Shown here: positions 51,167 through 62,879 of the stretch, piece after piece
Layout of the letters: every line of letters begins with the position of its first letter
Numbering within the stretch: position 1 is the stretch's first letter
NCBI GenBank assembly: GCA_013399115.1
Contig: VXAA01005633.1
Coordinates: forward strand, 739,138 to 803,137
DNA: 64,000 bases
Reading direction: 5' to 3'
Origin: Anseranas semipalmata
Taxonomy: Eukaryota > Chordata > Aves > Anseriformes > Anseranatidae
The notes under the pieces: model-generated
What the model was told of the DNA's origin: nothing
What the model saw: the letters and a program-made list of their open reading frames with translations, nothing else
Database searches by the model: none
Program-made: the position numbers and the translations under genes

Positions 51167-52604
51167 CTATCGATTACAACCTGTTTTTTTCCTTTTCTCT
51201 CTGCTTACTGAGGACATGTACCAAAACAAAGGATGGAGCCAGCACATGGCACTGCTGCAAGGTGTGCTGGTTAGTGTTTGTAATGGGGTGAACATCTGAA
51301 AGTTTCAGCGCGAAGAATGAATGTGAATGATCAGGAGAATGCCCAAGGTATGGAAGCAGTGCACAGACAGAGGAGTAGGTAGGGGGAGTCAGAGCAATAG
51401 TGAAAAAAGGCAATCAACCTGTTTTCCTTGTCACCATACCCATCCATCTACATTTCCTTCATACCCTTTTACTCTATTTACATTGTAATTCCCAATAAAT
51501 CTGTCTGTGACTAAATGGCTTGTTACCAGATTCTCAACTTTTTGCAAGCTCTTTGGATTTTCTTCTGTTTCAGTAAACAAAATTCTTCTTGCCTTGATAT
51601 ATCCATGAGTTCCCCTTTAAAAAGTGGATGATTTCATTGTGTGTCTCAGAGGAAAAACAAAAAAAAAGTGTTTCTGTAAAATGAAAACTGAAATACTGAA
51701 CATGGAAAAGATTGTTTGTTCAACAATACTAACATGGTAATACAAAACAGTCAATACAGTTTAATAAAAACATTGCATTTCATTAGAGTAATTAAGTGAC
51801 GTAAAATGAATATTGAAAATGAACAAACTGTTTCTTTATTCTTACCTAATTTAACATTTATGTTAGTACAGGGTGAAGACAGGTGAAAAATAAATGCATA
51901 TCTAAAGTGTCAGACATTTTCTTATAGAAATATTTCCTAACCAAAGCACAGGCCCTAAGAATAATCAGTAACACAACTGTGGCTTTTTTGTGAGTAAGGA
52001 GTACAGAATCAGGGTCAAAGCCCCATATAAAAAAGGCACAGAAAAACAGTAAATCAGATCAAATATATCTGATACTTGTATATCTGATACTTTTTTGTTA
52101 TACAAAAGTAGTAGTAGTCTAAGGGTATAGAGTAGGTTTCTGTTTTTTGTTTGTTTCTAAATGAGGATGCTGATATAATAGGTGCATCAGAAACTCTGAA
52201 AGGGTGATAACTGATAGGATATTATCACTGGAAGACTGGTAAACATCAAACCATCCACTACAGCAACACTTAATTTCAAAAAGGCAAGCCAAAACAAATA
52301 AAGGGGTAGCTAAACACACTTGGAGGGGGACATCAACTTATTCTTGGGTACCATATAACCTGTTCAAGAAAGACTTTAGAAAAAAATCACATAAACAGAA
52401 GAAGGAGTGATTAGGCAATAAAAGAAGCTGATTAAAGTAAGATGATGTCCTTGAAAAAGCTGAATTCAGCAATGCCTTTCATTAAAGACCCTTAAAGAAA
52501 CTTCCAGGAGATGCAAAGAAAGTCTTCAAATAAATAAATAACTATTAAAGACAGAAGACAGAAAACACAGCATTGGAATTAATTATCAGTTTTATAATCT
52601 GAGA

Positions 52605-53220
52605 GATGTCAACCTGCTGACAATGCTCGTCCTAAGGCAGCCCAGGATACTGTCAGCCTTTGCCATGAGGGCACATGGCTGTCTGCTGGCTGTCCACCAG
52701 AACCACGAGGTCCTCTGCAGAGCTGCTTTCCAGCCGGTTGTCCCCCAGCGTGCGCTGCTGCAGGGGGTTATTCCTCCCCAGGTGCAGGAGCTGGCGCTTC
52801 CTTTCATTGAACATTGTGCATTTCCTCTCTTCCCAATTCCCCAGCCTGTCCAGGTCCCTCTGAATCGCAGCATGGCCATGCGGTGTATCAGCCATTCCTC
52901 CATTTCGTGTCGTCTGCGACCTTGCTGAGGGTGCACATCCAGGTCATTATAGAAGATGTTAAACAATGTAGGTCCCAACACCTACCCCTGGGATACACCA
53001 CCAGTGACTCCAAGTACACTTTGTGCCACTGATCGCAAAGTGCAGTGGCAGTGAATGACTCAGTGCAGTCATTCAGCCAGTTTTCAATCCACCTCACTGT
53101 CCACTTATCTAACCTATACTTCATCAGCTCGTCTGCAAGGATGATATGGGAAACAGTGTCAAAAGCATTACTGCAGTCCTAAAGACGAGATAAACATCCA
53201 CTCGTCTGCCCTCAGGAAAT
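52605..53220 (-). mobile_element. CR1 LINE fragment, reverse transcriptase region
   Basis: On the minus strand, broken frames give pieces typical of the CR1 reverse transcriptase: WIENWLND, a degraded GVPQG-type box, LGPTLFNIFYNDLDVH, VADDTK (the ADD active-site box), AAIQRDLDRLGNW, LHLGRNNPLQQ and ADSILGCLR. Frame changes and stops between the pieces show it is inactive. It lies inside an intron of the convergent gene. Confidence 0.92.
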
Positions 53221-53479
53221 CATATTCATACATGTAAACAAAGGGAGAAGACAAAAATCAATCCTGTCTGTACGTATTCAGTGATAATCTCTGACATGCC
53301 TGTTGTCTGCTCAGGAAATAAAGGACAGACCATCAGTTTAAAGCTTATCAACAGAAAATGAAACATACAGAACAACTAGGAATTCCTAGGGGGAAAAAAA
53401 AGAGTTAAAAAAAAAAAAAGGAAAACACTGTCCTATTTAAAAAAAAAAGAAAAGAAAAGGACTGAAAAAGACTGGAGTG

Positions 53480-53790
53480 CCTGAATTTTAAGTATCATTT
53501 CTGTCCCAGCCATCTCAGAAAAGATACAATAAAACTAGAAAAGACACTGGGGAGAATGACAAAAACAACCAAAGTTGCATACCTGTTTCTATATAGGGAA
53601 TGACTAAATACAAAGGGATTTTTGGCCTGAGAAAGACAACTCAATAGGGATACTATAGTGACCTGTCACAAGAGGCTATGGAGAAGGTGAATAGGAGAAG
53701 ACCTACGAGTTATCAGATGAAGATGGTGCCATGCTCAAAATAAACGCAGGATACTTCTCCACATAGACCCGCAATTAAGTTGTAAGATAC
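53480..53790 (+). mobile_element. Diverged CR1-like LINE 3' fragment
   Basis: The plus strand shows a degraded CR1/L3 3' pattern: ACAATAAAACTAGAAAAGAC, GGGAGAATGACAAAAA, ATTTTTGGCCTGAGAAAGAC, TACTATAGTGACCTG and GATGAAGATGGTGCCATGCTC, in the order known for these elements. It is much more diverged than the CR1 copies nearby and in opposite orientation to the one at 52.6 kb. Confidence 0.5.
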
Positions 53791-53946
53791 TCCGACTTAC
53801 TGTGGATACTATGGATTTAAATTTATTTAGTGAATGTTTTAAAATTAGTAGATAAATTTAAAAAAGGAGATTTCACTGTCAGACATTAGCTACAGAACAT
53901 ACCAAATATGGCTCAATTCAAAACTGCAGAATATTTTGGGAAAAAT

Positions 53947-53967
53947 CATATATATATATATACATAT

Positions 53968-53998
<31 letters not shown>

Positions 53999-54000
53999 CA
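53947..54000. repeat. (TA)n(CA)n microsatellite
   Basis: A compound dinucleotide repeat: TATATA, then about ten CA units, then TATATA. Confidence 0.95.
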
Positions 54001-54090
54001 CATCTGCTTTTGAGCACAGATGGAGACTGGACTATACAAACCTTTAATCTGATCCAGTATGGTTAGAAACTTATGTTCTTTACTACTTAC

Positions 54091-54204
54091 CGTTTATGCC
54101 ACGAAGCTGTCTAGCTGCAAGAGCCTGACTTTGTTGCAGACCTTTCCAGTTTGATTCCAAGTTAGTTTGCAAATCTGCCCTCTTTCTGTTACCTCCTGAA
54201 TTTT
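54091..54204 (-). CDS. Exon of convergent gene, repeat unit B
   Basis: This minus-strand exon has a strong donor (AACG|GTAAGT). It is 114 nt and phase 1-1 if the acceptor is CAGAAAG at 54205; an alternative CAG four bases upstream gives phase 0. It encodes ENSGGNRKRADLQTNLES and ends ALAARQLRGIN. It resembles the exon at 56695-56811 position by position (SGG, basic pair, LE, LQQ, QL, GI), so the two arose by exon duplication. The repeat is predicted to be helical. Confidence 0.6.
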
Positions 54205-54663
54205 CTTTCTGAAAGAACTTCTCCTGAAAGAGTTAGACTTCACTTTAGTTTAATACGTTAGAAAAAAAAATATGCTGGCACTTCGAGGTACATGGAAGTA
54301 AGGAGATACCACCAGTCAGCTCCTTTATATTCTGTTCTTTCACATGATGTGTGAATTTTTTTACCAGAACAGAAAATCTAGCCATTTGAATATAGTTCAT
54401 AATGTCTGGGATATTCAAAAACAGCTATGACTTCGAAGCATATCTATCTACATTTCCATAAGAACTGGTGTTTTAGTGAAAAAAAAAAAAAAAAGTGCCA
54501 ACCAATTTATTTCCCAAACTAAAATGTGATGATTCTGTGCTCCTGCTTGAAGCATTATCCACAGTCAGCAAATAAGAAATGTTAAATAAGAAATATGAAC
54601 AATAAAATTTTGTATCAATTACTGCCTTTCACTGGCGCTTTTGTGCCATCTTCACCCATTCAG

Positions 54664-54844
54664 GACCCAGCGCACCGAGCCTCCCCCTGGCTGTGGACAA
54701 GTATAATACAGTTCGGTGGCTGGAGTACGCAGTCCAGCCACGGAGTTTTATTGGACTCCCATTTCATGTTGAAACTGGATCAGTGTGCAGCCAGCGACCC
54801 AGAAATCTTAGGGACAGTGGAAAACCAGGAAGTCGTGATACTCT
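54664..54844 (+). CDS. Candidate internal exon of an unidentified plus-strand gene
   Basis: The segment has a very good acceptor (GCCATCTTCACCCATTCAG), a donor (CTCT|GTAAGA) and higher GC than its surroundings. The frame starting CCC AGC (phase 1 in, phase 2 out) is open for 59 codons. It reads like a real protein: LAVDKYNTVRWLEYAVQPRS, FIGLPFHVETGS, and a basic end NLRDSGKPGSRDTL. A second frame is also open. No partner exon with matching phase was found, and no family is recognised. Confidence 0.35.
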
Positions 54845-54954
54845 GTAAGAGGTATTTTAATGTATTCAGCTCCTATTGAACTGCTCTCTTTGCCTCAGGC
54901 ACCTCAGCTCTTGAAACATCCTAGCGTAACTGCCACAGGCCTGACTTCTGCACC

Positions 54955-55004
54955 GAATTCAGTTTCCTGTATAACACCCTGAATTCAGTTTCCTGTATAA
55001 CACC
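54955..55004. repeat. 26-bp tandem duplication
   Basis: GAATTCAGTTTCCTGTATAA followed by CACC occurs at 54955-54978 and identically at 54981-55004. Confidence 0.9.
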
Positions 55005-56694
55005 AGTCATCAGATTTTCTTCAATTAACTCTTTTTGCAGCTAGGAGATTAAAATGAAAACAACACTCCATTTTACGTTGGTAAGTCATACGTCACAAAG
55101 CTGTGTTCAGCTGGAATACATTTGACATGCCAGTTAATTCTACATTTATCTGGTTTCATAATAATAATAAAAAAGTCTTTCTGCAGAACCCTAGTGACTG
55201 GCAGAAGTCAGCTGTACCAACAGCGTAACTGCTATTAATCAGTCGGGTAACTTCAACACCCCCAAAAGAAATTAAGTGGGTTTGCATGCTATATTCCCTA
55301 AAACAATATGGATTGACATCAGTTATGTTTCCTACCCTTACTTTGCATTCCTACCCTTTACTTTTACATTAATATAGGGCTGCTATATTATTCTATCCAA
55401 GATCAATACCAAGCTGATACCGTCCCATATATCCTTACAACACTGGCTCCATTACAGCTTTCTGCAATTTTTTAGTGTTTCACAAATGACTATAAATTAA
55501 CATTAACTGTCCAGTCAGCTTCTTAACTAGCTCATTTATTCAGTATCTTTATGATAGAGTCTTCAGCTTCCAAATATGTAATCAGCTAATGCATATGAAG
55601 ACTGCAACGCTACCTATAGTGCCCCTGTAGTACAAAATTTTCAGTCTAACAAAAAGTTTAATATTTCTCTCCCATATATAATACATTTGCTGAAATATTA
55701 CGTCAGTTCCATTAGTTTAATAAAACCTGAAATTCTGACACAAATTAGTAAAAAAAAAAAAAACAAAAAACACTATCCTGAACCAAGTTTTTCCTGCTCT
55801 TAGAAAATCTTTTAAAGTTTAAATAATTTCCAAAGATATTTTCAGAATTTAAAGTCTCAACAATTTTATACTGAAATTATTTCTTACAGCTACAATATTA
55901 TATCATTAAATTTTCATATTAAGTTTATATATAAAAAAATCACTAGCCACATAACAACGGCAGGTAGTTATTTAAGATTTGGACTTAGGTGTAAAACATA
56001 TTCTAGTTGACACCTTAAACCATAATACAGTTTTCCAGATGCTTTTAAAAGCAAGATAGCTGGAGCTGAGTAGAAAAGGTGAATACAGCCTATAAGAAGT
56101 AGAACCACAAGGGCATAACACAGCAATGCCTGCAGCAAACAGAACACAACGGAAATATGGAAAATAAAAGGCTACATAAGTTAGCTCTGCCTTCTGTGCT
56201 CTAAAACAGGTCTTCAATGTATGTGGCTGCAACACTACAAAATCATATTTTTAAAAATATTTTAAAATTGTATAGTAAAGTTGATTAATGTTAAAATTGC
56301 TTAAATACATATTTGGATCCTTAGCTATGTTTTTCAGTTCTATTAAGAACTAAATTGGAAAGAAAGAGATTGAAGGATCTATCCCAAAAAAAAGATTTTA
56401 TAGTCTTTTATAGATTTTATAATTTGTTTGCCTATCTTTCTATGCCTGGATAGGACAGAAGACTCTTACAGCTAATTTGCTTTTACAGGGTATAGATCAG
56501 CTCAGAATATCTGTTCACTTACCGTCTATGACTAAGAAATATAATCATCTAACATACTCCAGATCAGACTACTTGTCTACTTTGATAAACACAAATGATA
56601 ATATTTATCTTCAGTACAAAAATACCCATCCTAGGACTGACTACCAAAGCCATAATTTTTCCTGACTACGCATATAGATGAAATATCTTTCCAC

Positions 56695-56811
56695 CTTCAG
56701 ACCCATGTATGCCTAGTTGATCTGCTCCGTAAGTCTCCACTTGCTGCAGGTTTTTCAATTTTGCTTCCAGACTTGCAGCTAAAATCCTTCTTAGCTTATA
56801 TCCTCCACTTT
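56695..56811 (-). CDS. Exon of convergent gene, repeat unit A
   Basis: This minus-strand exon of 117 nt is phase 1-1, with acceptor TTTTATTTAG and donor GAAG|GTGGAA. It encodes ESGGYKLRRILAASLEAKLK, then NLQQVETYGADQLGIHGSE. Only one frame is open. The Leu and charged-residue pattern suggests a coiled coil. By the remembered human order it could be the CCDC7 homolog, but identity is inferred from position only. Confidence 0.6.
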
Positions 56812-57559
56812 CTAAATAAAATAACAGATACATTATTCATTTAAAGTTTTGCAAGCTCTTGTAATAAAAGATTTTAGGCCACAATGTTTATTGCTAAAAA
56901 CTTGTCTTTGTATTCTCATAGTAAATACAGTACACTAAATATCAGACACAATAATTACTCAAAGTTGTTTTGAAAATATTTAAATTGAAGAATGGAGCTA
57001 TTCTATAAACTTTATGGATAGTCTCACAAAAGAGATAATGCAGATATGTAAAACCTTGTCTCTGTACAGCTTAAAGGAAAAAAATAGCAAATAATTCCTG
57101 CTTGCTGAAACATTTACCTTATTATAATGCATTTGATAACATTTTCCAATAACAGTGACAATCTAGTATTGCAGACATAGATCAGAAGGATATTTTTATG
57201 CATATTCAACTATTATGCTCTTAAGTTATCCGCCATTAAAAATGTATTTTCTTTAAACACACTGAAGTAGCACTCAACCTAATACATCCCTCTCCAGTGC
57301 CAGAACTGCTCTTTCCTTTAGTCAATGATTATTTTGGTATATGTGAAAATAGACATTGCCTTCTGTTTCTAACCTTTTTCACACAGGTCTCAAACAAAAG
57401 AATTCTAAACATTAACATTTTCTAAAATCATTTCCATGTTCATAAAAATCCATCCCTGCACTCTTACTCAGGGAAGATAAGAGTGTCTCAATAATTCTTA
57501 TATATGGACACAAAATTGTTACTGAATAAGTAATACGGTATCAGACTTCAGCTGTGTAC

Positions 57560-57638
57560 CTGCCATATGTGCTGGCAGTTCGGCTAGCTGCCAGAGACAA
57601 CGCTTCCTGAAGGCAATGTTTCTTTTCAAATGTGATAC
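57560..57638 (-). CDS. Exon of convergent gene
   Basis: This 79-nt minus-strand exon lies between TTGCAATTTAG and GCAG|GTACAC. In phase 0 it encodes VSHLKRNIAFRKRCLWQLAE and ends LPAHMA, then joins in phase 1 to the next exon at 56811. A second frame is also open but would run into a stop in the next exon, which supports the frame chosen. Confidence 0.5.
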
Positions 57639-58199
57639 CTAAATTGCAAGAACTCTTCTCTGTTCTGGTAGCTCATTTAGTCTATCCCCTGCAATAACTG
57701 TAAAATATAGGTGATTAATTGGAAAACTACTTTATACATTTTGTTTAAAAATTGAATCCTATCAGATGGACCTTAAACATAAAACTTATGTTATATAGGA
57801 AGTAACATCCATAATACAGTAAATTATTAGCCTATACTGTGAGTAATGTTTAAAAGAAATTTCTGCCTTGAATAGAAAGTGTTATCTCCTCATATTTAAA
57901 TAATAACAAAATTTAAAAGCGCATAAGGCATAAAAACAACGGCACTTTTATTATCTTCTTTGTCAACCCTGCCCTTCCAGATGTGTTATATATTTAGCCC
58001 TGCAAAACGAAGATTATCTTTTTTTTGTATCACCATGTAACTGTGATTCTCATTCCAGTCTCTGGATCATGTTGTCTTATTTTCCCATCTTACATGTTAC
58101 AATAGCAAGAAGGAATTATGGTCAAATGTAGGACTCGGAATGACCCCAATTGAAGCAATCACAAAATTCTCATTAACTGGAGTCCACCATAAGCCATTA

Positions 58200-58900
58200 A
58201 ATAGCGTGAATCATCTGGCCCCGAGTGCAGCCTGTTCTCCCTTCCTAGGGGCGCAGCTACCTGTGCTCAAGGACAACTCTGGTATGATGCAGCTGGGGAA
58301 AAGACTGCTGTGAGAAGAGCTGGGTGAGAATTAAGCTGTAAGAGAGCCTCTTTGGGACGCTCTCCTCCTTGGCTTCAGAGCGGTGGAAGCCTTCAGGCCC
58401 TTGCCTGAGTTATGTTGCAGGCATGCCTTCACCTGGCCATCAACTTCACTGATCCTGACCCACCAACTCGATTTCCTGGTGTGACTTTGGATTTGCCATC
58501 ATGGATTTGCCTGACAACCCTTGGACTGTTGGCTGAAGCTGGTTGCTGTCACCAGCCCTGATTCCGACTTGTTGTGTGACCTGGACTGTTCAGTGATCCT
58601 AACCACCATTCTGACCATTCAAACCACCATCTAACCACTGGCTCTGCTTGCCTTCCTCTGCTTCTGTTGGATTGTACCCTTCTCTGCGAAGACACTGCCC
58701 TTGATGGTCTTGCTGTCATTGTCATCTCCCAAATGGCCTTCCTGTGCGGAGTAGCCTACTTGCTGCTCCCTGGCACAAATAATCTCACTGTTCTTCTTCT
58801 CCCATCTTTTCTTTCTCTTCTGCCTTCTTCCTATTTTTGATGCCATTGACCTGTCTTGCCTTCCTAGCACTTAACACCCACTAGGCTTGAAGACTGCTCC
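58200..58900. other. GC-richer unassigned segment
   Basis: This stretch stands out from AT-rich neighbours. It has loosely repeated phrases such as ACCACCATCTAACCACTGG and GACCTGGACTGTT. It may be an old insertion joined to the reverse-transcriptase relic that follows. No open frame is convincing. Confidence 0.3.
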
Positions 58901-58959
58901 TCTTGTTCCAGTCCATTTCAAGACTGCTCTTTTAGCTTTGATGAGCCTTTTTACTGTTT

Positions 58960-59090
58960 TCCCACTCTCAGTATTCCCCAGGGTAGCGTCCATAGCCTTT
59001 TGCTCATCTCACATTATGTTCTCTCTCTAAGCAATTTCAACAGCTGACACATCGTCAGTAATCCTCCCTATGCTGATGACTAATAAATCA
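58960..59090 (+). mobile_element. Possible ancient LINE reverse-transcriptase relic
   Basis: One plus-strand frame reads SIPQGSV (from about 58971), resembling the (S/G)IPQGS box of LINE reverse transcriptases. About 100 bases later another frame reads YADD (about 59073), the catalytic box. Order and rough spacing fit a heavily decayed LINE, possibly L2- or CR1-like. The match is short. Confidence 0.35.
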
Positions 59091-60289
59091 AGCTCAGCAT
59101 CATTAATTGTTCTTCTTGTAATATTCTCCCTCTGTCCTTCTCTCAAATTATGTCATTTCAAGGTTTTATCAGCTTTAAGTAAACTTGTGAAAAAGAGCTA
59201 CCTTTCTTTCAAAAAAATTCAACATATCTTTACTTTCCAAAAATAAAAGGCAAAGCTTGCTAGTGTAAGTGTACAAAGAAGTTGTCTCCTGTTATTGTTT
59301 CTGTTATGTTTAGGGAGACAGAAATACATGTTTCTGTAAACAAAGATTACAAGAAAATTAAAACAGTAGTATTGATTTGTGAGAAGACAGAAAGACCTGA
59401 GGAAAGCTAAGGACATAATCAGGACAATCATTTTCTTAACATTTTTAATATATAAGCAGCTTCTGTTGGAGTACCAGAAGCCCAAAGTGCTATGGTAAAG
59501 CAGACTCACGCAGCCAGTAACATTTTCATTTTGTGCTATCAAGAACTGTGAAAGCAGATGTTTAAAAACAAAATAAACACACAGCAATTAATGAATATTA
59601 TGTAGAAAAGGAAGGAGACCCAAGGAAGGAAAGACACAATTACAATCACGTTTCCTGCAGTAATGGCAGCTGTTTCCTGTCATCATCAAGGTGCACCATG
59701 GGTCTATAAGGGTAAGTGCTGTGACTGGCTAAATGCTTACTGCAGTGGAAAAGTCTCATAGGAAATGCAACAAAACTATTTTTAATCAATCCCATCAGAG
59801 TGAATTGCAGTTTTTGTCAATTTGGTCATGGACAAACCTATTATTTTGCTTTCATTCAGACCTGTCCAAGAAGGTATTGTTTTCAGACAGGCTGAGGACT
59901 GTAGAAAACTATGAAACATTCATCTCCAGAGGCACTACTAAGGCTGGGAGAGAGAGCTAATTATGGAATCTTCCTCAGAAGTGTCAATGTGATATTGCCC
60001 ATTTCTGGTAACAAAAAACAGTAACAACAGCATTAGGCTGGACTCGCAGAACCAGTTAATATCAGACTAATATAAAAGTAGTGCTTAGACACTGCAAATG
60101 GGTTTCATGTAAATGGATGTATCGCCCACAAACGAACAAACCCAAATTCTTTCAAGCTTATTTTTCTTAGTAACTCTCCACACATTTTCCTTTTGTTTTA
60201 GGCCTCCCTAAACAATGCAGAAACAGCTGGTATCTCCCTTTCCTTTCCAAGTCACTTCTGGTATAAGTAAGACAGGCAAAATAACTTAC

Positions 60290-60359
60290 TGTGTTTTCCA
60301 AAGCTTTTCCTGATTGTCTAAGACAGAAGATAACCTTACCCCTGCTGCCCAGTTTCTCC
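60290..60359 (-). CDS. Exon of convergent gene, upstream-most seen
   Basis: This 70-nt minus-strand exon lies between GCTTTATTCTAG and ACA|GTAAGT, both good sites. In the frame that ends in phase 0 it encodes EKLGSRGKVIFCLRQSGKAL then ENT, and it joins without a shift to the exon at 57638. Exons further upstream were not found with confidence and probably lie beyond the window. Confidence 0.45.
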
Positions 60360-61184
60360 CTAGAATAAAGCAACCCATGGAAAGCTATAGGCTCTTATCA
60401 TTAATGCTGCTTCTTATATACAATTTATGTGTATAATAAATGGCCAATAAAGTAAATATCAATTCAAATGGGATAGGAATGTAGGTTAGAATTGGAACTG
60501 AAGAGGTTAGAACCAACCTAAACAGAAGAGTGAGCTCTAAATAGAAAAGTTCTATGAGCTGGCCAAAATGGCATCACAAATGCCATATGGTATGTAATCA
60601 CATGCTATACTGTGATCACTATCTAGTCACATGAAAACATGCTATGCTATGTCTTCAATAATAGCTAGTAGCAAACAACTGAGGACGTGTAAAAAAATGG
60701 TATATATTCTATCTCCATCTCCTTGCAAAACTAAACCTAAAATTATACCAAAACCACTGTGTTCAACAACAGCTCATAGCCCTGTCCTCCAGCCCATGCA
60801 ATCCCATCTACTAGTGAAACCCCACATAAACAACTAATTAAATGATTAAATGGAAGATTAAATGGGGAAAATCTAATGCAGAGGTAGGTCACTATGTACA
60901 AAATACAAACTGATGTTTTGTTTTGATCTTTTCCACTGCTGACTGGTCATATTTATACTGCTGAAAAGTTAAATCCAGCTCCCCAATACGCTATCAAATA
61001 AATCCAATCATTGTGAGGAATGAGGCATTATTGTATTGTTTTTAAACAACACAAAAAAATATAAAGAAAACAGGTAAGCAAGAAATTGTAGTGTTTACTT
61101 TTCAGAGGAGTTATTATTGCTTTTGTAGTAACCATACATCTGTAGTAATTGTATACAAAAGACAAAATGGAACATTTATATGTA

Positions 61185-61209
61185 AAAATAATAATAATAA
61201 TAATAATAA
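61185..61209. repeat. (AAT)n microsatellite
   Basis: About eight ATA/AAT trinucleotide units. Confidence 0.9.
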
Positions 61210-61773
61210 AGCATGGCATACAGAATATTATGTACTTTCACTTAGGTCCAAAATAATTTTTAGCATGTTTAAAAGCTAAATCTTGCACAGCACTACATAA
61301 GAAGTAATGCTATGACAACATTATAAAGTGTTTGATACATTTCAGGTTAGATACGAATCTTCATAGCCAAGTCAAAAATTAGAAGCCAATGCAGTTCCAG
61401 AATAATCAGAGACAAAATGTTGCAAGATGATCACATTTCCTGAAGTGGTAAAACTGAAAGAGCTCTCAGGCTTTTCTGATTTGGTTGGATAACCCTGACT
61501 TCAAGCTGCATCTGAGCAACCATAAAAAACACAGCAGAAAACACCTTTGGGCTTTTGGCTCTTGTGTTCAGCATGCAGATGAAAGAGCAGTAAAGTTTTC
61601 TCTATATATTCTTTTTCTTCTTAAGTGGATCAGATTTTGCTTTATACTTCAATTTTGTTCATATTTTACGTATATGTTGCTTTTAAAACTAAAATCACAA
61701 TTTAGCTTAAAGAAACAAGAGGAATATGATAGGAAAGAAGGGGTTACTTATAATCCTTTTATATTATACCATC

Positions 61774-61869
61774 ATGGATCAAGGTCTTCAGTGTGAATAT
61801 AATCGCCACTACTGCATTCACCATTTCTGTATTTGTGGAAAACCTCCCTATAGTTACAAGCATTCATGA
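61774..61869 (+). other. Short protein-like open segment, Cys/His-rich
   Basis: From an ATG at 61774 the plus strand is open for 31 codons to TGA (61867-61869). The reading is Cys- and His-rich (CEYNRHYCIHHFCICGKPPY). A TCTTCAG acceptor at 61791 would make it a terminal exon. Another plus frame and one minus frame are also open here, so strand and reality are uncertain. Confidence 0.2.
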
Positions 61870-62879
61870 CCTTTAAAATAATGGAAAGTTAGAAACACAT
61901 TGACATTACAGTACAACAAATACTAAAAGAAAAAATACTTACTACAAGAAAAAGTATTCTAAGAATTTAATTTTAGATTACTGCTTCTCAGCAAATGGAA
62001 AATCTTTCCTACCTGGAAAAAAACCCCAAAATATCCAAGTAATAAGTACATGTAAGTTTTAAGTAAATCAAAACAATGGTTGAATTAAGTAAATCAATAT
62101 CTAACTTCTTACAGCCTACCTACACTCCCTTTTTTAAAATCTAATCCAAATGTTGTATTTTTAATTGTGACAACCACACCACTATAAAAATTAACCCCCC
62201 TCAGTTGTTTTAATATATATCAGTACTTCAACCACAACTCAATAAAAATAATGTTGACACCTCCCTCATTTGTAAAGGCCTCTTTAGTTATTTCTGAGTG
62301 GTGCAGGACAAAAAGCAGCTATTTTCTAGTTTTCACAGAACAAGTTCCATACAGGAGACCCAACATCTATTCGGACATATTTCCAGGGTAATTGACAACA
62401 TGCTTTTTAACTGCACTAGCTTACATGCTTCAAGGATCATGTCAGGCCCATGGGAAGTTCCTGCTCTCTTGCACAGTAGTACCTACATTGGGAAAGCTTC
62501 TGGAGTGTCTCTGTGGCTTCTCGGGTGGTATCTGACCCCATGCTGTAAAGCCAAGAGGAGCACATCAGCCCTTTTTGTGAGACACCTGGCCGGGCACAGG
62601 TGCTGAGCAGAGATGATGAGACTGCCCCAAGAGCAGCTACCAACCTTTCCATGAGGTAATTTCCTGGGTGGACAACCCCACAACATCTATCTTTGTAATT
62701 TATTGGCAGGGATCATATGCCAACATATCAGGTTCCCTGATGTGCATACAGCACCAGGAGCCCCAAAGCCCTCCACCACGGGAGGCAGTCTAATTACACT
62801 ATTACCAGCATAACAGACAATTATTATCACTGAGAAAGCTCTCTGAGGTCTGAAGGTGTAAGAAAGAACACTTCTGTGT

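Noticed and set aside
52623..53032. Plus-strand open frames at 52.6-53.0 kb
   Set aside because: They are the antisense of the CR1 reverse transcriptase on the minus strand.
54664..54844. Reading this segment as a minus-strand exon of the convergent gene
   Set aside because: From the minus-strand AG, the phase required by the exon at 56695 hits a stop within a dozen codons; the plus strand fits better.
55972..56235. 87-codon minus-strand frame with a hydrophobic middle
   Set aside because: It lies between two exons of the convergent gene but has no donor in the right phase and does not read like its neighbours.
59219..59587. 122-codon minus-strand frame rich in Phe, Leu, Tyr and Cys
   Set aside because: No splice sites, no family resemblance and AT-driven composition; probably chance.
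59661..59711. Plus-strand exon-like segment (TTTCCTGCAG acceptor, AAGG|GTAAGT donor)
   Set aside because: Splice sites are good, but joining from the candidate exon at 54664-54844 runs into a stop, and no other partner was found. Only 51 nt, so chance is likely.
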